Assembly (NCBI GenBank): GCA_948146395.1
Contig: OX411556.1
Location: 1,674,001 to 1,738,000 of the forward strand
Direction of reading: 5' to 3'
DNA from: Fragum whitleyi
Taxonomy: Eukaryota > Mollusca > Bivalvia > Cardiida > Cardiidae
DNA: 64,000 nucleotides
The notes beneath the pieces are model-generated. The model ran no database searches, was not told the DNA's origin, and was given only the letters and a program-made list of their open reading frames with translations. Shown here piece by piece: positions 1-14,061 of the stretch; within the stretch, counting starts at the first letter, position 1, and each line of letters opens with the position of its first letter. A program made the translations under genes and the position numbers.

Positions 1-3000
1 AATCCTGATTTAATGTTAAATATTTTGGGTACCCATTTTTCGATCGACTGATGCGCCCATGCATTCATACCCACATCGTCCCAAACACTCGCGTTCGCTA
101 GCTATGCATGTGCGCTTCAAATTGACACCGGTTTCGATGCCGTCTGATGCATCCGTCTGTGCGTTTATGCAGCATCCATGACCCCTTGTTATTCGATTAA
201 ATAGTAATTATTTAATCCTGATTTAATGTTAAATATTTTGGTACCCATTTTTCGATCGACTGATGCGCCCATGCATTCATACCCACATCGTCCCAAACAC
301 GCGCGTTCACTAGCTATGCATGTGCGCTTCAAATTGACACCGGTTTCGATGCCGTCTGATGCATCCGTCTGTGCGTTTATGCAGCATCCCTGACCCCTTG
401 TTATTCGATTTAATAGTAATTATTTAATCCTGATTTAATGTTAAATATTTTGGGTACCCATTTTTCGATCGACTGATGCGCCCATGCATTCATACCCACA
501 TCACCCCAAACACGCGCGTTCGCTAGCTATGCATGTGCGCTTCAAATTGACACCGGTTTCGATGCCGTCTGATGCATCCGTCTGTGCGTTTATGCAGCAT
601 CCCTGACCCCTTGTTATTCGATTTAATAGTAATTATTTAATCCTGATTTAATGTTAAATATTTTGGGTACCCATTTTTCGATCGACTGATGCGCCCATGC
701 ATTCATACCCAAATCGTCCCAAACACTCGCGTTCGCTAGCTATGCATGTGCGCTTCAAATTGACACCGGTTTCGATGCCGTCTGATGCATCCGTCTGTGC
801 GTTTATGCAGCATCCCTGACCACTTGTTATTCGATTTAATAGTAATTATTTTAATCCTGATTTAATGTTAAATATTTTGGGTACCCATTTTTCGATCGAC
901 TGATGCGCCCATGCATTCATACCCACATCGTCCCAAACACTCGCATTCGCTAGCTATGCATGTGCGCTTCAAATTGACACCGGTTTCGATGCCGTCTGAT
1001 GCATCCGTCTGTGCGTTTATGCAGCATCCCTGACCCCTTGTTATTCGATTTAATAGTAATTATTTAATCCTGATTTAATGTTAAATATTTTGGGTACCCA
1101 TTTTTCGATCGACTGATGCGCCCATGCATTCATACCCACATCGTCCCAAACACTCAAGTTCGCTAGCTATGCATATGCGCTTCAAATTGACACCGGTTTC
1201 GATGCCGTCTGATGCATCCGTCTGTGCGTTTATGCAGCATCCCTGACCCCTTGTTATTCGATTTAATAGTAATTATTTAATCCTGATTTAATGTTAAATA
1301 TTTTGGGTACCCATTTTTCGATCGACTGATGCGCCCATGCATTCATACCCACATCGCCCCAAACACGCGCGTTCGCTAGCTATGTATGTGCGCTTCAAAT
1401 TGACACCGATTTCGATGCCGTCTGATGCATCCGTCTGTGCGTTTATGCAGCATCCCTGACCCCTTGTTATTCGATTTAATAGTAATTATTTTAATCCTGA
1501 TTTAATGTTAAATATTTTGGGTACCCATTTTTCGATCGACTGATGCGCCCATGCATTCATACCCACATCGTCCCAAACACTCGCGTTCGCTAGCTATGCA
1601 TGTGCGCTTCAAATTGACACCGGTTTCGATGCCGTCTGATGCATCCGTCTGTGCGTCTATGCAGCATCCCTGACCCCTTGTTATTCGATTTAATAGTAAT
1701 TATTTAATCCTGATTTAATGTTAAATATTTTGGGTACGCATTTTTCGATCGACTGATGCGCCCATGCATTCATACCCACATCGCCCCAAACACTCGCGTT
1801 CGCTAGCTATGCATGTGCGCTTCAAATTGACACCGGTTTCGATGCCGTCTGATGCATCCGTCTGTGCGTTTATGCAGCATCCCTGACCCCTTGTTATTCG
1901 ATTTAATAGTAATTATTTAATCCTGATTTAATGTTAAATATTTTGGGTACCCATTTTTCTATCGACTGATGCGCCCATGCATTCATACCCACAGCGCCGC
2001 AAACACGCGCGTTCGCTAGCTATGCATGTGCGCTTCAAATTGACACCGGTTTCGATGCCGTCTGATGCATCCGTCTGTGCGTTTATGCAGCATCCCTGAC
2101 CCCTTGTTATTCGATTTAATAGTAATTATTTAATCCTGATTTAATGTTAAATATTTTGGGTACCCATTTTTCGATCGACTGATGCGCCCATGCATTCATA
2201 CCCACAGCGCCGCAAACACGCGCGTTCGCTAGCTATGCATGTGCGCTTCAAATTGACACCGGTTTCGATGCCGTCTGATGCATCCGTCTGTGCGTTTATG
2301 CAGCATCCCTGACCCCTTGTTATTCGATTTAATAGTAATTATTTAATCCTGATTTAATGTTAAATATTTTGGGTACCCATTTTTCGATCGACTGATGCGC
2401 CCATGCATTCATACCCACATCGTCCCAAACACTCGCGTTCGCTAGCAATGCATGTGCGCTTCAAATTGACACCGGTTTCGATGCCGTCTGATGCATCCGT
2501 CTGTGCGTTTATGCAGCATCCCTGACCCCTTGTTATTCGATTTAATAGTAATTATTTAATCCTGATTTAATGTTAAATATTTTGGGTATCCATTTTTCGA
2601 TCGACTGATGCGCCCATGCATTCATACCCACATCGTCCCAAACACTCGCGTTCGCTAGCTATACATGTGCGCTTCAAATTGACACCGGTTTCGATGCCGT
2701 CTGATGCATCCGTCTGTGCGTTTATGCAGCATCCCTGACCCCTTGTTATTCGATTTAATAGTAATTATTTAATCCTGGTTTAATGTTAAATATTTTGGGT
2801 ACCCATTTTTCGATCGACTGATGCGCCCATGCATTCATACCCACATCGTCCCAAACACTCGCGTTCGCTAGCTATGCATGTGCGCTTCAAATTGACACCG
2901 GTTTCGATGCCGTCTGATGCATCCGTCTGTGCGTTTATGCAGCATCCCTGACCCCTTGTTATTCGATTTAATAGTAATTATTTAATCCTGATTTAATGTT

Positions 3001-6000
3001 AAATATTTTGGGTACCCATTTTTCGATCGACTGATGCGCCCATGCATTCATACCCACATCGCCCCAAACACGCGCGTTCGCTAGCTATGCATGTGCGCTT
3101 CAAATTGACACCGGTTTCGATGCCGTCTGATGCATCCGTCTGTGCGTTTATGCAGCATCCCTGACCCCTTGTTATTCGATTAAATAGTAATTATTTAATC
3201 CCGATTTAATGTTAAATATTTTGGGTACCCATTTTTCGATCGACTGATGCGCCCATGCATTCATACCCACATCGTCCCAAACACGCGCGTTCACTAGCTA
3301 TGCATGTGCGCTTCAAATTGACACCGGTTTCGATACCGTCTGATGCATCCGTCTGTGCGTTTATGCAGCATCCCTGACCCCTTGTTATTCGATTTAATAG
3401 TAATTATTTAATCCTGATTTAATGTTAAATATTTTGGGTACCCATTTTTCGATCGACTGATGCGCCCATGCATTCATACCCACATCACCCCAAACACGCG
3501 CGTTCGTTAGCTATGCATGTGCGCTTCAAATTGACACCGGTTTCGATGCCGTCTGATGCATCCGTCTGTGCGTTTATGCAGCATCCCTGACCCCTTGTTA
3601 TTCGATTTAATAGTAATTATTTAATCCTGATTTAATGTTAAATATTTTGGGTACCCATTTTTCGATCGACTAATGCGCCCATGCATTCATACCCAAATCG
3701 TCCCAAACACTCGCGTTCGCTAGCTATGCATGTGCGCTTCAAATTGACACCGGTTTCGATGCCGTCTGATGCATCCGTCTGTGCGTTTATGCAGCATCCC
3801 TGACCACTTGTTATTCGATTTAATAGTAATTATTTTAATCCTGATTTAATGTTAAATATTTTGGGTACCCATTTTTCGATCGACTGATGCGCCCATGCAT
3901 TCATACCCACATCGTCCCAAACACTCGCGTTCGCTAGCTATGCATGTGCGCTTCAAATTGACACCGGTTTCGATGCCGTCTGATGCATCCGTCTGTGCGT
4001 TTATGCAGCATCCCTGACCCCTTGTTATTCGATTTAATAGTAATTATTTAATCCTGATTTAATGTTAAATATTTTGGGTACCCATTTTTCGATCGACTGA
4101 TGCGCCCATGCATTCATACCCACATCGTCCCAAACACTCAAGTTCGCTAGCTATGCATATGCGCTTCAAATTGACACCGGTTTCGATGCCGTCTGATGCA
4201 TCCGTCTGTGCGTTTATGCAGCATCCCTGACCCCTTGTTATTCGATTTAATAGTAATTATTTAATCCTGATTTAATGTTAAATATTTTGGGTACCCATTT
4301 TTCGATCGACTGATGCGCCCATGCATTCATACCCACATCGCCCCAAACACGCGCGTTCGCTAGCTATGTATGTGCGCTTCAAATTGACACCGGTTTCGAT
4401 GCCGTCTGATGCATCCGTCTGTGCGTTTATGCAGCATCCCTGACCCCTTGTTATTCGATTTAATAGTAATTATTTTAATCCTGATTTAATGTTAAATATT
4501 TTGGGTACCCATTTTTCGATCGACTGATGCGCCCATGCATTCATACCCACATCGTCCCAAACACTCGCGTTCGCTAGCTATGCATGTGCGCTTCAAATTG
4601 ACACCGGTTTCGATGCCGTCTGATGCATCCGTCTGTGCGTCTATGCAGCATCCCTGACCCCTTGTTATTCGATTTAATAGTGATTATTTAATCCTGATTT
4701 AATGTTAAATATTTTGGGTACGCATTTTTCGATCGACTGATGCGCCCATGCATTCATACCCACATCGCCCCAAACACTCGCGTTCGATAGCTATGCATGT
4801 GCGCTTCAAATTGACACCGGTTTCGATGCCGTCTGATGCATCCGTCTGTGCGTTTATGCAGCATCCCTGACCCCTTGTTATTCGATTTAATAGTAATTAT
4901 TTAATCCTGATTTAATGTTAAATATTTTGGGTACCCATTTTTCGATCGACTGATGCGCCCATGCATTCATACCCACAGCGCCGCAAACACGCGCGTTCGC
5001 TAGCTATGCATGTGCGCTTCAAATTGACACCGGTTTCGATGCCGTCTGATGCATCCGTCTGTGCGTTTATGCAGCATCCCTGACCCCTTGTTATTCGATT
5101 TAATAGTAATTATTTAATCCTGATTTAATGTTAAATATTTTGGGTACCCATTTTTCGATCGACTGATGCGCCCATGCATTCATACCCACAGCGCCGCAAA
5201 CACGCGCGTTCGCTAGCTATGCATGTGCGCTTCAAATTGACACCGGTTTCGATGCCGTCTGATGCATCCGTCTGTGCGTTTATGCAGCATCCCTGACCCC
5301 TTGTTATTCGATTTAATAGTAATTATTTAATCCTGATTTAATGTTAAATATTTTGGGTACCCATTTTTCGATCGACTGATGCGCCCATGCATTCATACCC
5401 ACATCGTCCCAAACACTCGCGTTCGCTAGCTATGCATGTGCGCTTCAAATTGACACCGGTTTCGATGCCGTCTGATGCATCCGTCTGTGCGTTTATGCAG
5501 CATCTCTGACCCCTTGTTATTCGATTTAATAGTAATTATTTAATCCTGATTTAATGTTAAATATTTTGGGTACCCATTTTTCGATCGACTGATGCGCCCA
5601 TGCATTCATACCCACATCGTCCCAAACACTCGCGTTCGCTAGCAATGCATGTGCGCTTCAAATTGACATCGGTTTCGATGCCGTCTGATGCATCCGTCTG
5701 TGCGTTTATGCAGCATCCCTGACCCCTTGTTATTCGATTTAATAGTAATTATTTAATCCTGATTTAATGTTAAATATTTTGGGTATCCATTTTTCGATCG
5801 ACTGATGCGCCCATGCATTCATACCCACATCGTCCCAAACACTCGCGTTCGCTAGCTATACATGTGCGCTTCAAATTGACACCGGTTTCGATGCCGTCTG
5901 ATGCATCCGTCTGTGCGTTTATGCAGCATCCCTGACCCCTTGTTATTCGATTTAATAGTAATTATTTAATCCTGGTTTAATGTTAAATATTTTGGGTACC

Positions 6001-6180
6001 CATTTTTCGATCGACTGATGCGCCCATGCATTCATACCCACATCGTCCCAAACACTCGCGTTCGCTAGCTATGCATGTGCGCTTCAAATTGACACCGGTT
6101 TCGATGCCGTCTGATGCATCCGTCTGTGCGTTTATGCAGCATCCCTGACCCCTTGTTATTCGATTTAATAGTAATTATTT
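1..6180. repeat. Higher-order block A: 14-mer then 15-mer of satellite monomers
   Basis: Two successive blocks share the same ordered series of variant monomers: 1-2983 (14 monomers) and 2984-6180 (15 monomers). Matched markers include GATTAAATAG (199, 3182, then 6379 opening the next block), CACTCAAGTT with CATATGCGC (1155, 4139; spacing 2984), paired GCGCCGC monomers (1994 and 4978; spacing 2984), TAGCAATG (2447, 5644), GGTATCC/ATACATG and CCTGGTTTAA. Two 214-bp monomers per block (an extra T in the TATTTTAATCC run) recur in the same places, which explains the +2. The second block has one additional monomer carrying CATCTCTGACC. Confidence 0.88.
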
Positions 6181-6606
6181 AATCCTGATTTAATGTTAAA
6201 TATTTTGGGTACCCATTTTTCGATCGACTGATGCGCCCATGCATTCATACCCACATCGCCCCAAACACGCGCGTTCGCTAGCTATGCATGTGCGCTTCAA
6301 ATTGACACCGGTTTCGATGCCGTCTGATGCAACCGTCTGTGCGTTTATGCAGCATCTCTGACCCCTTGTTATTCGATTAAATAGTAATTATTTAATCCTG
6401 ATTTAATGTTAAATATTTTGGGTACCCATTTTTCGATCGACTGATGCGCCCATGCATTCATACCCACATCGCCCCAAACACTCGCGTTCGCTAGCTATGC
6501 ATGTGCGCTTCAAATTGACACCTGTTTCGATGCCGTCTGATGCATCCGTCTGTGCGTTTATGCAGCATCCCTGACCCCTTGTTATTCGATTTAATAGTAA
6601 TTATTT

Positions 6607-9600
6607 AATCCTGATTTAATGTTAAATATTTTGGGTACCCATTTTTCGATCGACTGATGAGCCCATGCATTCATACCCACATCGTCCCAAACACGCGCGT
6701 TCACTAGCTATGCATGTGCGCTTCAAATGGACACCGGTTTCGATGCCGTCTGATGCATCCGTCTGTGCGTTTATGCAGCATCCCTGACCTCTTGTTATTC
6801 GATTTAATAGTAATTATTTAATCCTGATTTAATGTTAAATATTTTGGGTACCCATTTTTCGATCGACTGATGCGCCCATGCATTCATACCCACATCGTCC
6901 CAAACACGCGCGTTCACTAGCTATGCATGTGCGCTTCAAATGGACACCGGTTTCGATGCCGTCTGATGCATCCGTCTGTGCGTTTATGCAGCATCCCTGA
7001 CCCCTTGTTATTCGATTTAATAGTAATTATTTAATCCTGATTTAATGTTAAATATTTTGGGTACCCATTTTTCGATCGACTGATGCGCCCATGCATTCAT
7101 ACCCACATCGCCCCAAACACGCGCGTTCGCTAGCTATGCATGTGCGCTTCAAATTGACACCGGTTTCAATGCCGTCTGATGCATCCGTCTGTGCGTTTAT
7201 GCAGCATTCCTGACCCCTTGTTATTCGATTTAAAAGTAATTATTTAATCCTGATTTAATGTTAAATATTTTGGGTACCCATTTTTCGATCGACTGATGCG
7301 CCCATGCATTCATACCCACATCGTCCCAAACACTCGCGTTCGCTTGCTATGCATGTGCGCTTCAAATTGACACCGGTTTCGATGCCGTCTGATGCATCCG
7401 TCTGTGCGTTTATGCAGCATCCCTGACCCCTTGTTATTCGATTTAATATTAATTATTTAATCCTGATTTAATGTTAAATATTTTGGGTACCCATTTTTCG
7501 ATCGACTGATGCGCCCATGCATTCATACCCACATCGTCCCAAACACTCGCGTTCGCTAGCTATGCATGTGCGCTTCAAATTGACACCGGTTTCGATGCCG
7601 TCTGATGCATCCGTCTGTGCGTTTATGCAGCATCCCTGACCCCTTGTTATTCGATTTAATAGTAATTATTTAATCCTGATTTAATGTTAAATATTTAGGG
7701 TACCCATTTTTCGATCGACTGATGCGCCCATGCATTCATACCCACATCGCCCCAAACACGCGCGTTCGCTAGCTATGCATGTGCGCTTCAAATTGACACC
7801 GGTTTCGATGCCGTCTAATGCATCCGTCTGTGCGTTTATGCAGCATCTCTGACCCCTTGTTATTCGATTTAATAGTAATTATTTAATCCTGATTTAATGT
7901 TAAATATTTTGGGTACCCATTTTTCGATCGACTGATGCGCCCATGCATTCATACCCACATCGTCCCAAACACTCGCGTTCGCTAGCAATGCATGTGCGCT
8001 TCAAATTGACACCGGTTTCGATGCCGTCTGATGCATCCGTCTGTGCGTTTATGCAGCATCCCTGACCCCTTGTTATTCGATTTAATAGTAATTATTTAAT
8101 CCTGATTTAATGTTAAATATTTTGGGTATCCATTTTTCGATCGACTGATGCGCCCATGCATTCATACCCACATCGTCCCAAACACTCGCGTTCGCTAGCT
8201 ATACATGTGCGCTTCAAATTGACACCGGTTTCGATGCCGTCTGATGCATCCGTCTGTGCGTTTATGCAGCATCCCTGACCCCTTGTTATTCGATTTAATA
8301 GTAATTATTTAATCCTGGTTTAATGTTAAATATTTTGGGTACCCATTTTTCGATCGACTGATGCGCCCATGCATTCATACCCACATCGTCCCAAACACGC
8401 GCGTTCACTAGCTATGCATGTGCGCTTCAAATGGACACCAGTTTCGATGCCGTCTGATGCATCCGTCTGTGCGTTTATGCAGCATCCCTGACCTCTTGTT
8501 ATTCGATTTAATAGTAATTATTTAATCCTGATTTAATGTTAAATATTTTGGGTACCCATTTTTCGATCGACTGATGCGCCCATGCATTCATACCCACATC
8601 GTCCCAAACACGCGCGTTCACTAGCTATGCATGTGCGCTTCAAATGGACACCGGTTTCGATGCCGTCTGATGCATCCGTCTGTGCGTTTATGCAGCATCC
8701 CTGACCCCTTGTTATTCGATTTAATAGTAATTATTTAATCCTGATTTAATGTTAAATATTTTGGGTACCCATTTTTCGATCGACTGATGCGCCCATGCAT
8801 TCATACCCACATCGCCCCAAACACGCGCGTTCGCTAGCTATGCATGTGCGCTTCAAATTGACACCGGTTTCAATGCCGTCTGATGCATCCGTCTGTGCGT
8901 TTATGCAGCATTCCTGACCCCTTGTTATTCGATTTAAAAGTAATTATTTAATCCTGATTTAATGTTAAATATTTTGGGTACCCATTTTTCGATCGACTGA
9001 TGCGCCCATGCATTCATACCCACATCGTCCCAAACACTCGCGTTCGCTTGCTATGCATGTGCGCTTCAAATTGACACCGGTTTCGATGCCGTCTGATGCA
9101 TCCGTCTGTGCGTTTATGCAGCATCCCTGACCCCTTGTTATTCGATTTAATATTAATTATTTAATCCTGATTTAATGTTAAATATTTTGGGTACCCATTT
9201 TTCGATCGACTGATGCGCCCATGCATTCATACCCACATCGTCCCAAACACTCGCGTTCGCTAGCTATGCATGTGCGCTTCAAATTGACACCGGTTTCGAT
9301 GCCGTCTGATGCATCCGTCTGTGCGTTTATGCAGCATCCCTGACCCCTTGTTATTCGATTTAATAGTAATTATTTAATCCTGATTTAATGTTAAATATTT
9401 TGGGTACCCATTTTTCGATCGACTGATGCGCCCATGCATTCATACCCACATCGCCCCAAACACGCGCGTTCGCTAGCTATGCATGTGCGCTTCAAATTGA
9501 CACCGGTTTCGATGCCGTCTAATGCATCCGTCTGTGCGTTTATGCAGCATCTCTGACCCCTTGTTATTCGATTTAATAGTAATTATTTAATCCTGATTTA

Positions 9601-12600
9601 ATGTTAAATATTTTGGGTACCCATTTTTCGATCGACTGATGCGCCCATGCATTCATACCCACATCGTCCCAAACACTCGCGTTCGCTAGCAATGCATGTG
9701 CGCTTCAAATTGACACCGGTTTCGATGCCGTCTGATGCATCCGTCTGTGCGTTTATGCAGCATCCCTGACCCCTTGTTATTCGATTTAATAGTAATTATT
9801 TAATCCTGATTTAATGTTAAATATTTTGGGTATCCATTTTTCGATCGACTGATGCGCCCATGCATTCATACCCACATCGTCCCAAACACTCGCGTTCGCT
9901 AGCTATACATGTGCGCTTCAAATTGACACCGGTTTCGATGCCGTCTGATGCATCCGTCTGTGCGTTTATGCAGCATCCCTGACCCCTTGTTATTCGATTT
10001 AATAGTAATTATTTAATCCTGGTTTAATGTTAAATATTTTGGGTACCCATTTTTCGATCGACTGATGCGCCCATGCATTCATACCCACATCGTCCCAAAC
10101 ACTCGCGTTCGCTAGCTATGCATGTGCGCTTCAAATTGACACCGGTTTCGATGCCGTCTGATGCATCCGTCTGTGCGTTTATGCAGCATCCCTGACCCCT
10201 TGTTATTCGATTTAATAGTAATTATTTAATCCTGATTTAATGTTAAATATTTTGGGTACCCATTTTTCGATCGACTGATGCGCCCATGCATTCATACCCA
10301 CATCGCCCCAAACACGCGCGTTCGCTAGCTATGCATGTGCGCTTCAAATTGACACCGGTTTCGATGCCGTCTGATGCATCCGTCTGTGCGTTTATGCAGC
10401 ATCCCTGACCCCTTGTTATTCGATTAAATAGTAATTATTTAATCCTGATTTAATGTTAAATATTTTGGGTACCCATTTTTCGATCGACTGATGCGCCCAT
10501 GCATTCATACCCACATCGCCCCAAACACTCGCGTTCGCTAGCTATGCATGTGCGCTTCAAATTGACACCTGTTTCGATGCCGTCTGATGCATCCGTCTGT
10601 GCGTTTATGCAGCATCCCTGACCCCTTGTTATTCGATTTAATAGTAATTATTTAATCCTGATTTAATGTTAAATATTTTGGGTACCCATTTTTCGATCGA
10701 CTGATGCGCCCATGCATTCATACCCACATCGTCCCAAACACGCGCGTTCACTAGCTATGCATGTGCGCTTCAAATGGACACCGGTTTCGATGCCGTCTGA
10801 TGCATCCGTCTGTGCGTTTATGCAGCATCCCTGACCTCTTGTTATTCGATTTAATAGTAATTATTTAATCCTGATTTAATGTTAAATATTTTGGGTACCC
10901 ATTTTTCGATCGACTGATGCGCCCATGCATTCATACCCACATCGTCCCAAACACGCGCGTTCACTAGCTATGCATGTGCGCTTCAAATGGACACCGGTTT
11001 CGATGCCGTCTGATGCATCCGTCTGTGCGTTTATGCAGCATCCCTGACCCCTTGTTATTCGATTTAATAGTAATTATTTAATCCTGATTTAATGTTAAAT
11101 ATTTTGGGTACCCATTTTTCGATCGACTGATGCGCCCATGCATTCATACCCACATCGCCCCAAACACGCGCGTTCGCTAGCTATGCATGTGCGCTTCATA
11201 TTGACACCGGTTTCAATGCCGTCTGATGCATCCGTCTGTGCGTTTATGCAGCATTCCTGACCCCTTGTTATTCGATTTAAAAGTAATTATTTAATCCTGA
11301 TTTAATGTTAAATATTTTGGGTACCCATTTTTCGATCGACTGATGCGCCCATGCATTCATACCCACATCGTCCCAAACACTCGCGTTCGCTTGCTATGCA
11401 TGTGCGCTTCAAATTGACACCGGTTTCGATGCCGTCTGATGCATCCGTCTGTGCGTTTATGCAGCATCCCTGACCCCTTGTTATTCGATTTAATATTAAT
11501 TATTTAATCCTGATTTAATGTTAAATATTTTGGGTACCCATTTTTCGATCGACTGATGCGCCCATGCATTCATACCCACATCGTCCCAAACACTCGCGTT
11601 CGCTAGCTATGCATGTGCGCTTCAAATTGACACCGGTTTCGATGCCGTCTGATGCATCCGTCTGTGCGTTTATGCAGCATCCCTGACCCCTTGTTATTCG
11701 ATTTAATAGTAATTATTTAATCCTGATTGAATGTTAAATATTTTGGGTACCCATTTTTCGATCGACTGATGCGCCCATGCATTCATACCCACATCGCCCC
11801 AAACACGCGCGTTCGCTAGCTATGCATGTGCGCTTCAAATTGACACCGGTTTCGATGCCGTCTAATGCATCCGTCTGTGCGTTTATGCAGCATCCCTGAC
11901 CCCTTGTTATTCGATTTAATAGTAATTATTTAATCCTGATTTAATGTTAAATATTTCGGGTACCCATTTTTCGATCGACTGATGCGCCCATGCATTCATA
12001 CCCACATCGTCACAAACACTCGCGTTCGCTAGCTATGCATGTGCGCTTCATATTGACACCTATTTCGATGCCGTCTGATGCATCCATCGGTGCGTTTATG
12101 CAGCATCCCTGACCCCTTGTTATTCGATTTAATAGTAATTATTTAATCCTGATTTAATGTTAAATATTTTGGGTACCCATTTTTCGATCGACTGATGCGC
12201 CCATGCATTCATACCCACATCGTCCCAAACACGCGCGTTCACTAGCTATGCATGTGCGCTTCAAATGGACACCGGTTTCGATGCCGTCTGATGCATCCGT
12301 CTGTGCGTTTATGCAGCATCCCTGACCTCTTGTTATTCGATTTAATAGTAATTATTTAATCCTGATTTAATGTTAAATATTTTGGGTACCCATTTTTCGA
12401 TCGACTGATGCGCCCATGCATTCATACCCACATCGTCCCAAACACGCGCGTTCACTAGCTATGCATGTGCGCTTCAAATGGACACCGGTTTCGATGCCGT
12501 CTGATGCATCCGTCTGTGCGTTTATGCAGCATCCCTGACCCCTTGTTATTCGATTTAATAGTAATTATTTAATCCTGATTTAATGTTAAATATTTTGGGT

Positions 12601-13635
12601 ACCCATTTTTCGATCGACTGATGCGCCCATGCATTCATACCCACATCGCCCCAAACACGCGCGTTCGCTAGCTATGCATGTGCGCTTCAAATTGACACCG
12701 GTTTCAATGCCGTCTGATGCATCCGTCTGTGCGTTTATGCAGCATTCCTGACCCCTTGTTATTCGATTTAAAAGTAATTATTTAATCCTGATTTAATGTT
12801 AAATATTTTGGGTACCCATTTTTCGATCGACTGATGCGCCCATGCATTCATACCCACATCGTCCCAAACACTCGCGTTCGCTTGCTATGCATGTGCGCTT
12901 CAAATTGACACCGGTTTCGATGCCGTCTGATGCATCCGTCTGTGCGTTTATGCAGCATCCCTGACCCCTTGTTATTCGATTTAATATTAATTATTTAATC
13001 CTGATTTAATGTTAAATATTTTGGGTACCCATTTTTCGATCGACTGATGCGCCCATGCATTCATACCCACATCGTCCCAAACACTCGCGTTCGCTAGCTA
13101 TATATGTGCGCTTCAAATTGACACCGGTTTCGATGCCGTCTGATGCATCCGTCTGTGCGTTTATGCAGCATCCCTGACCCCTTGTTATTCGATTTAATAG
13201 TAATTATTTAATCCTGATTTAATGTTAAATATTTTGGGTACCCATTTTTCGATCGACTGATGCGCCCATGCATTCATACCCACATCGCCCCAAACACGCG
13301 CGTTCGCTAGCTATGCATGTGCGCTTCAAATTGACACCGGTTTCGATGCCGTCTAATGCATCCGTCTGTGCGTTTATGCAGCATCCCTGACCCCTTGTTA
13401 TTCGATTTAATAGTAATTATTTAATCCTGATTTAATGTTAAATATTTCGGGTACCCATTTTTCGATCGACTGATGCGCCCATGCATTCATACCCACATCG
13501 TCACAAACACTCGCGTTCGCTAGCTATGCATGTGCGCTTCATATTGACACCTATTTCGATGCCGTCTGATGCATCCATCGGTGCGTTTATGCAGCATCCC
13601 TGACCCCTTGTTATTCGATTTAATAGTAATTATTT
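6607..13635. repeat. Higher-order block B: tandem 8-, 11-, 7- and 7-monomer units
   Basis: Four units start with a monomer carrying CAAATGGACACC together with GACCTCTTG: 6607-8310 (8 monomers), 8311-10653 (11), 10654-12144 (7) and 12145-13635 (7). The GACCTC marker is at 6786, 8490, 10833 and 12324, with spacings of exactly 8, 11 and 7 times 213. In each unit the following monomers repeat in order: a second CAAATGG copy, then CAATGCC with GCATTCCTGACC and GATTTAAAAG, then CTTGCTATG with TAATATTAAT, a plain one, and GTCTAATGC. The last two units both end in a strongly variant monomer (CGTCACAAAC, CATATTGACACCTATTTC, CATCCATCGG) at 12011 and 13502. Confidence 0.88.
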
Positions 13636-14061
13636 AATCCTGATTTAATGTTAAATATTTTGGGTACCCATTTTTTGATCGACTGATGCGCCCATGCATT
13701 CGTACCCACATCGCCCCAAACACGCGCGTTCGCTAGCTATGCATGTGCGCTTCAAATTGACACCGGTTTCGATGCCGTCTGATGCATCCGTCTGTGCGTT
13801 TATGCAGCATCCCTGACCCCTTGTTATTCGATTTAATAGTAATTATTTAATCCTGATTTAATGTTAAATATGTTGGGTACCCATTTTTCGATCGACTGAT
13901 GCGCCCATGCATTCATACCCACATCGTCCCAAACACTCGCGTTCGCTAGCTATGCATGTGCGCTTCAAATTGACACCGGTTTCGATGCCGTCTGATGCAT
14001 CCGTCTGTGCGCTTATGCAGCATCCCTGACCCCTTGTTATTCGATTTAATAGTAATTATTT

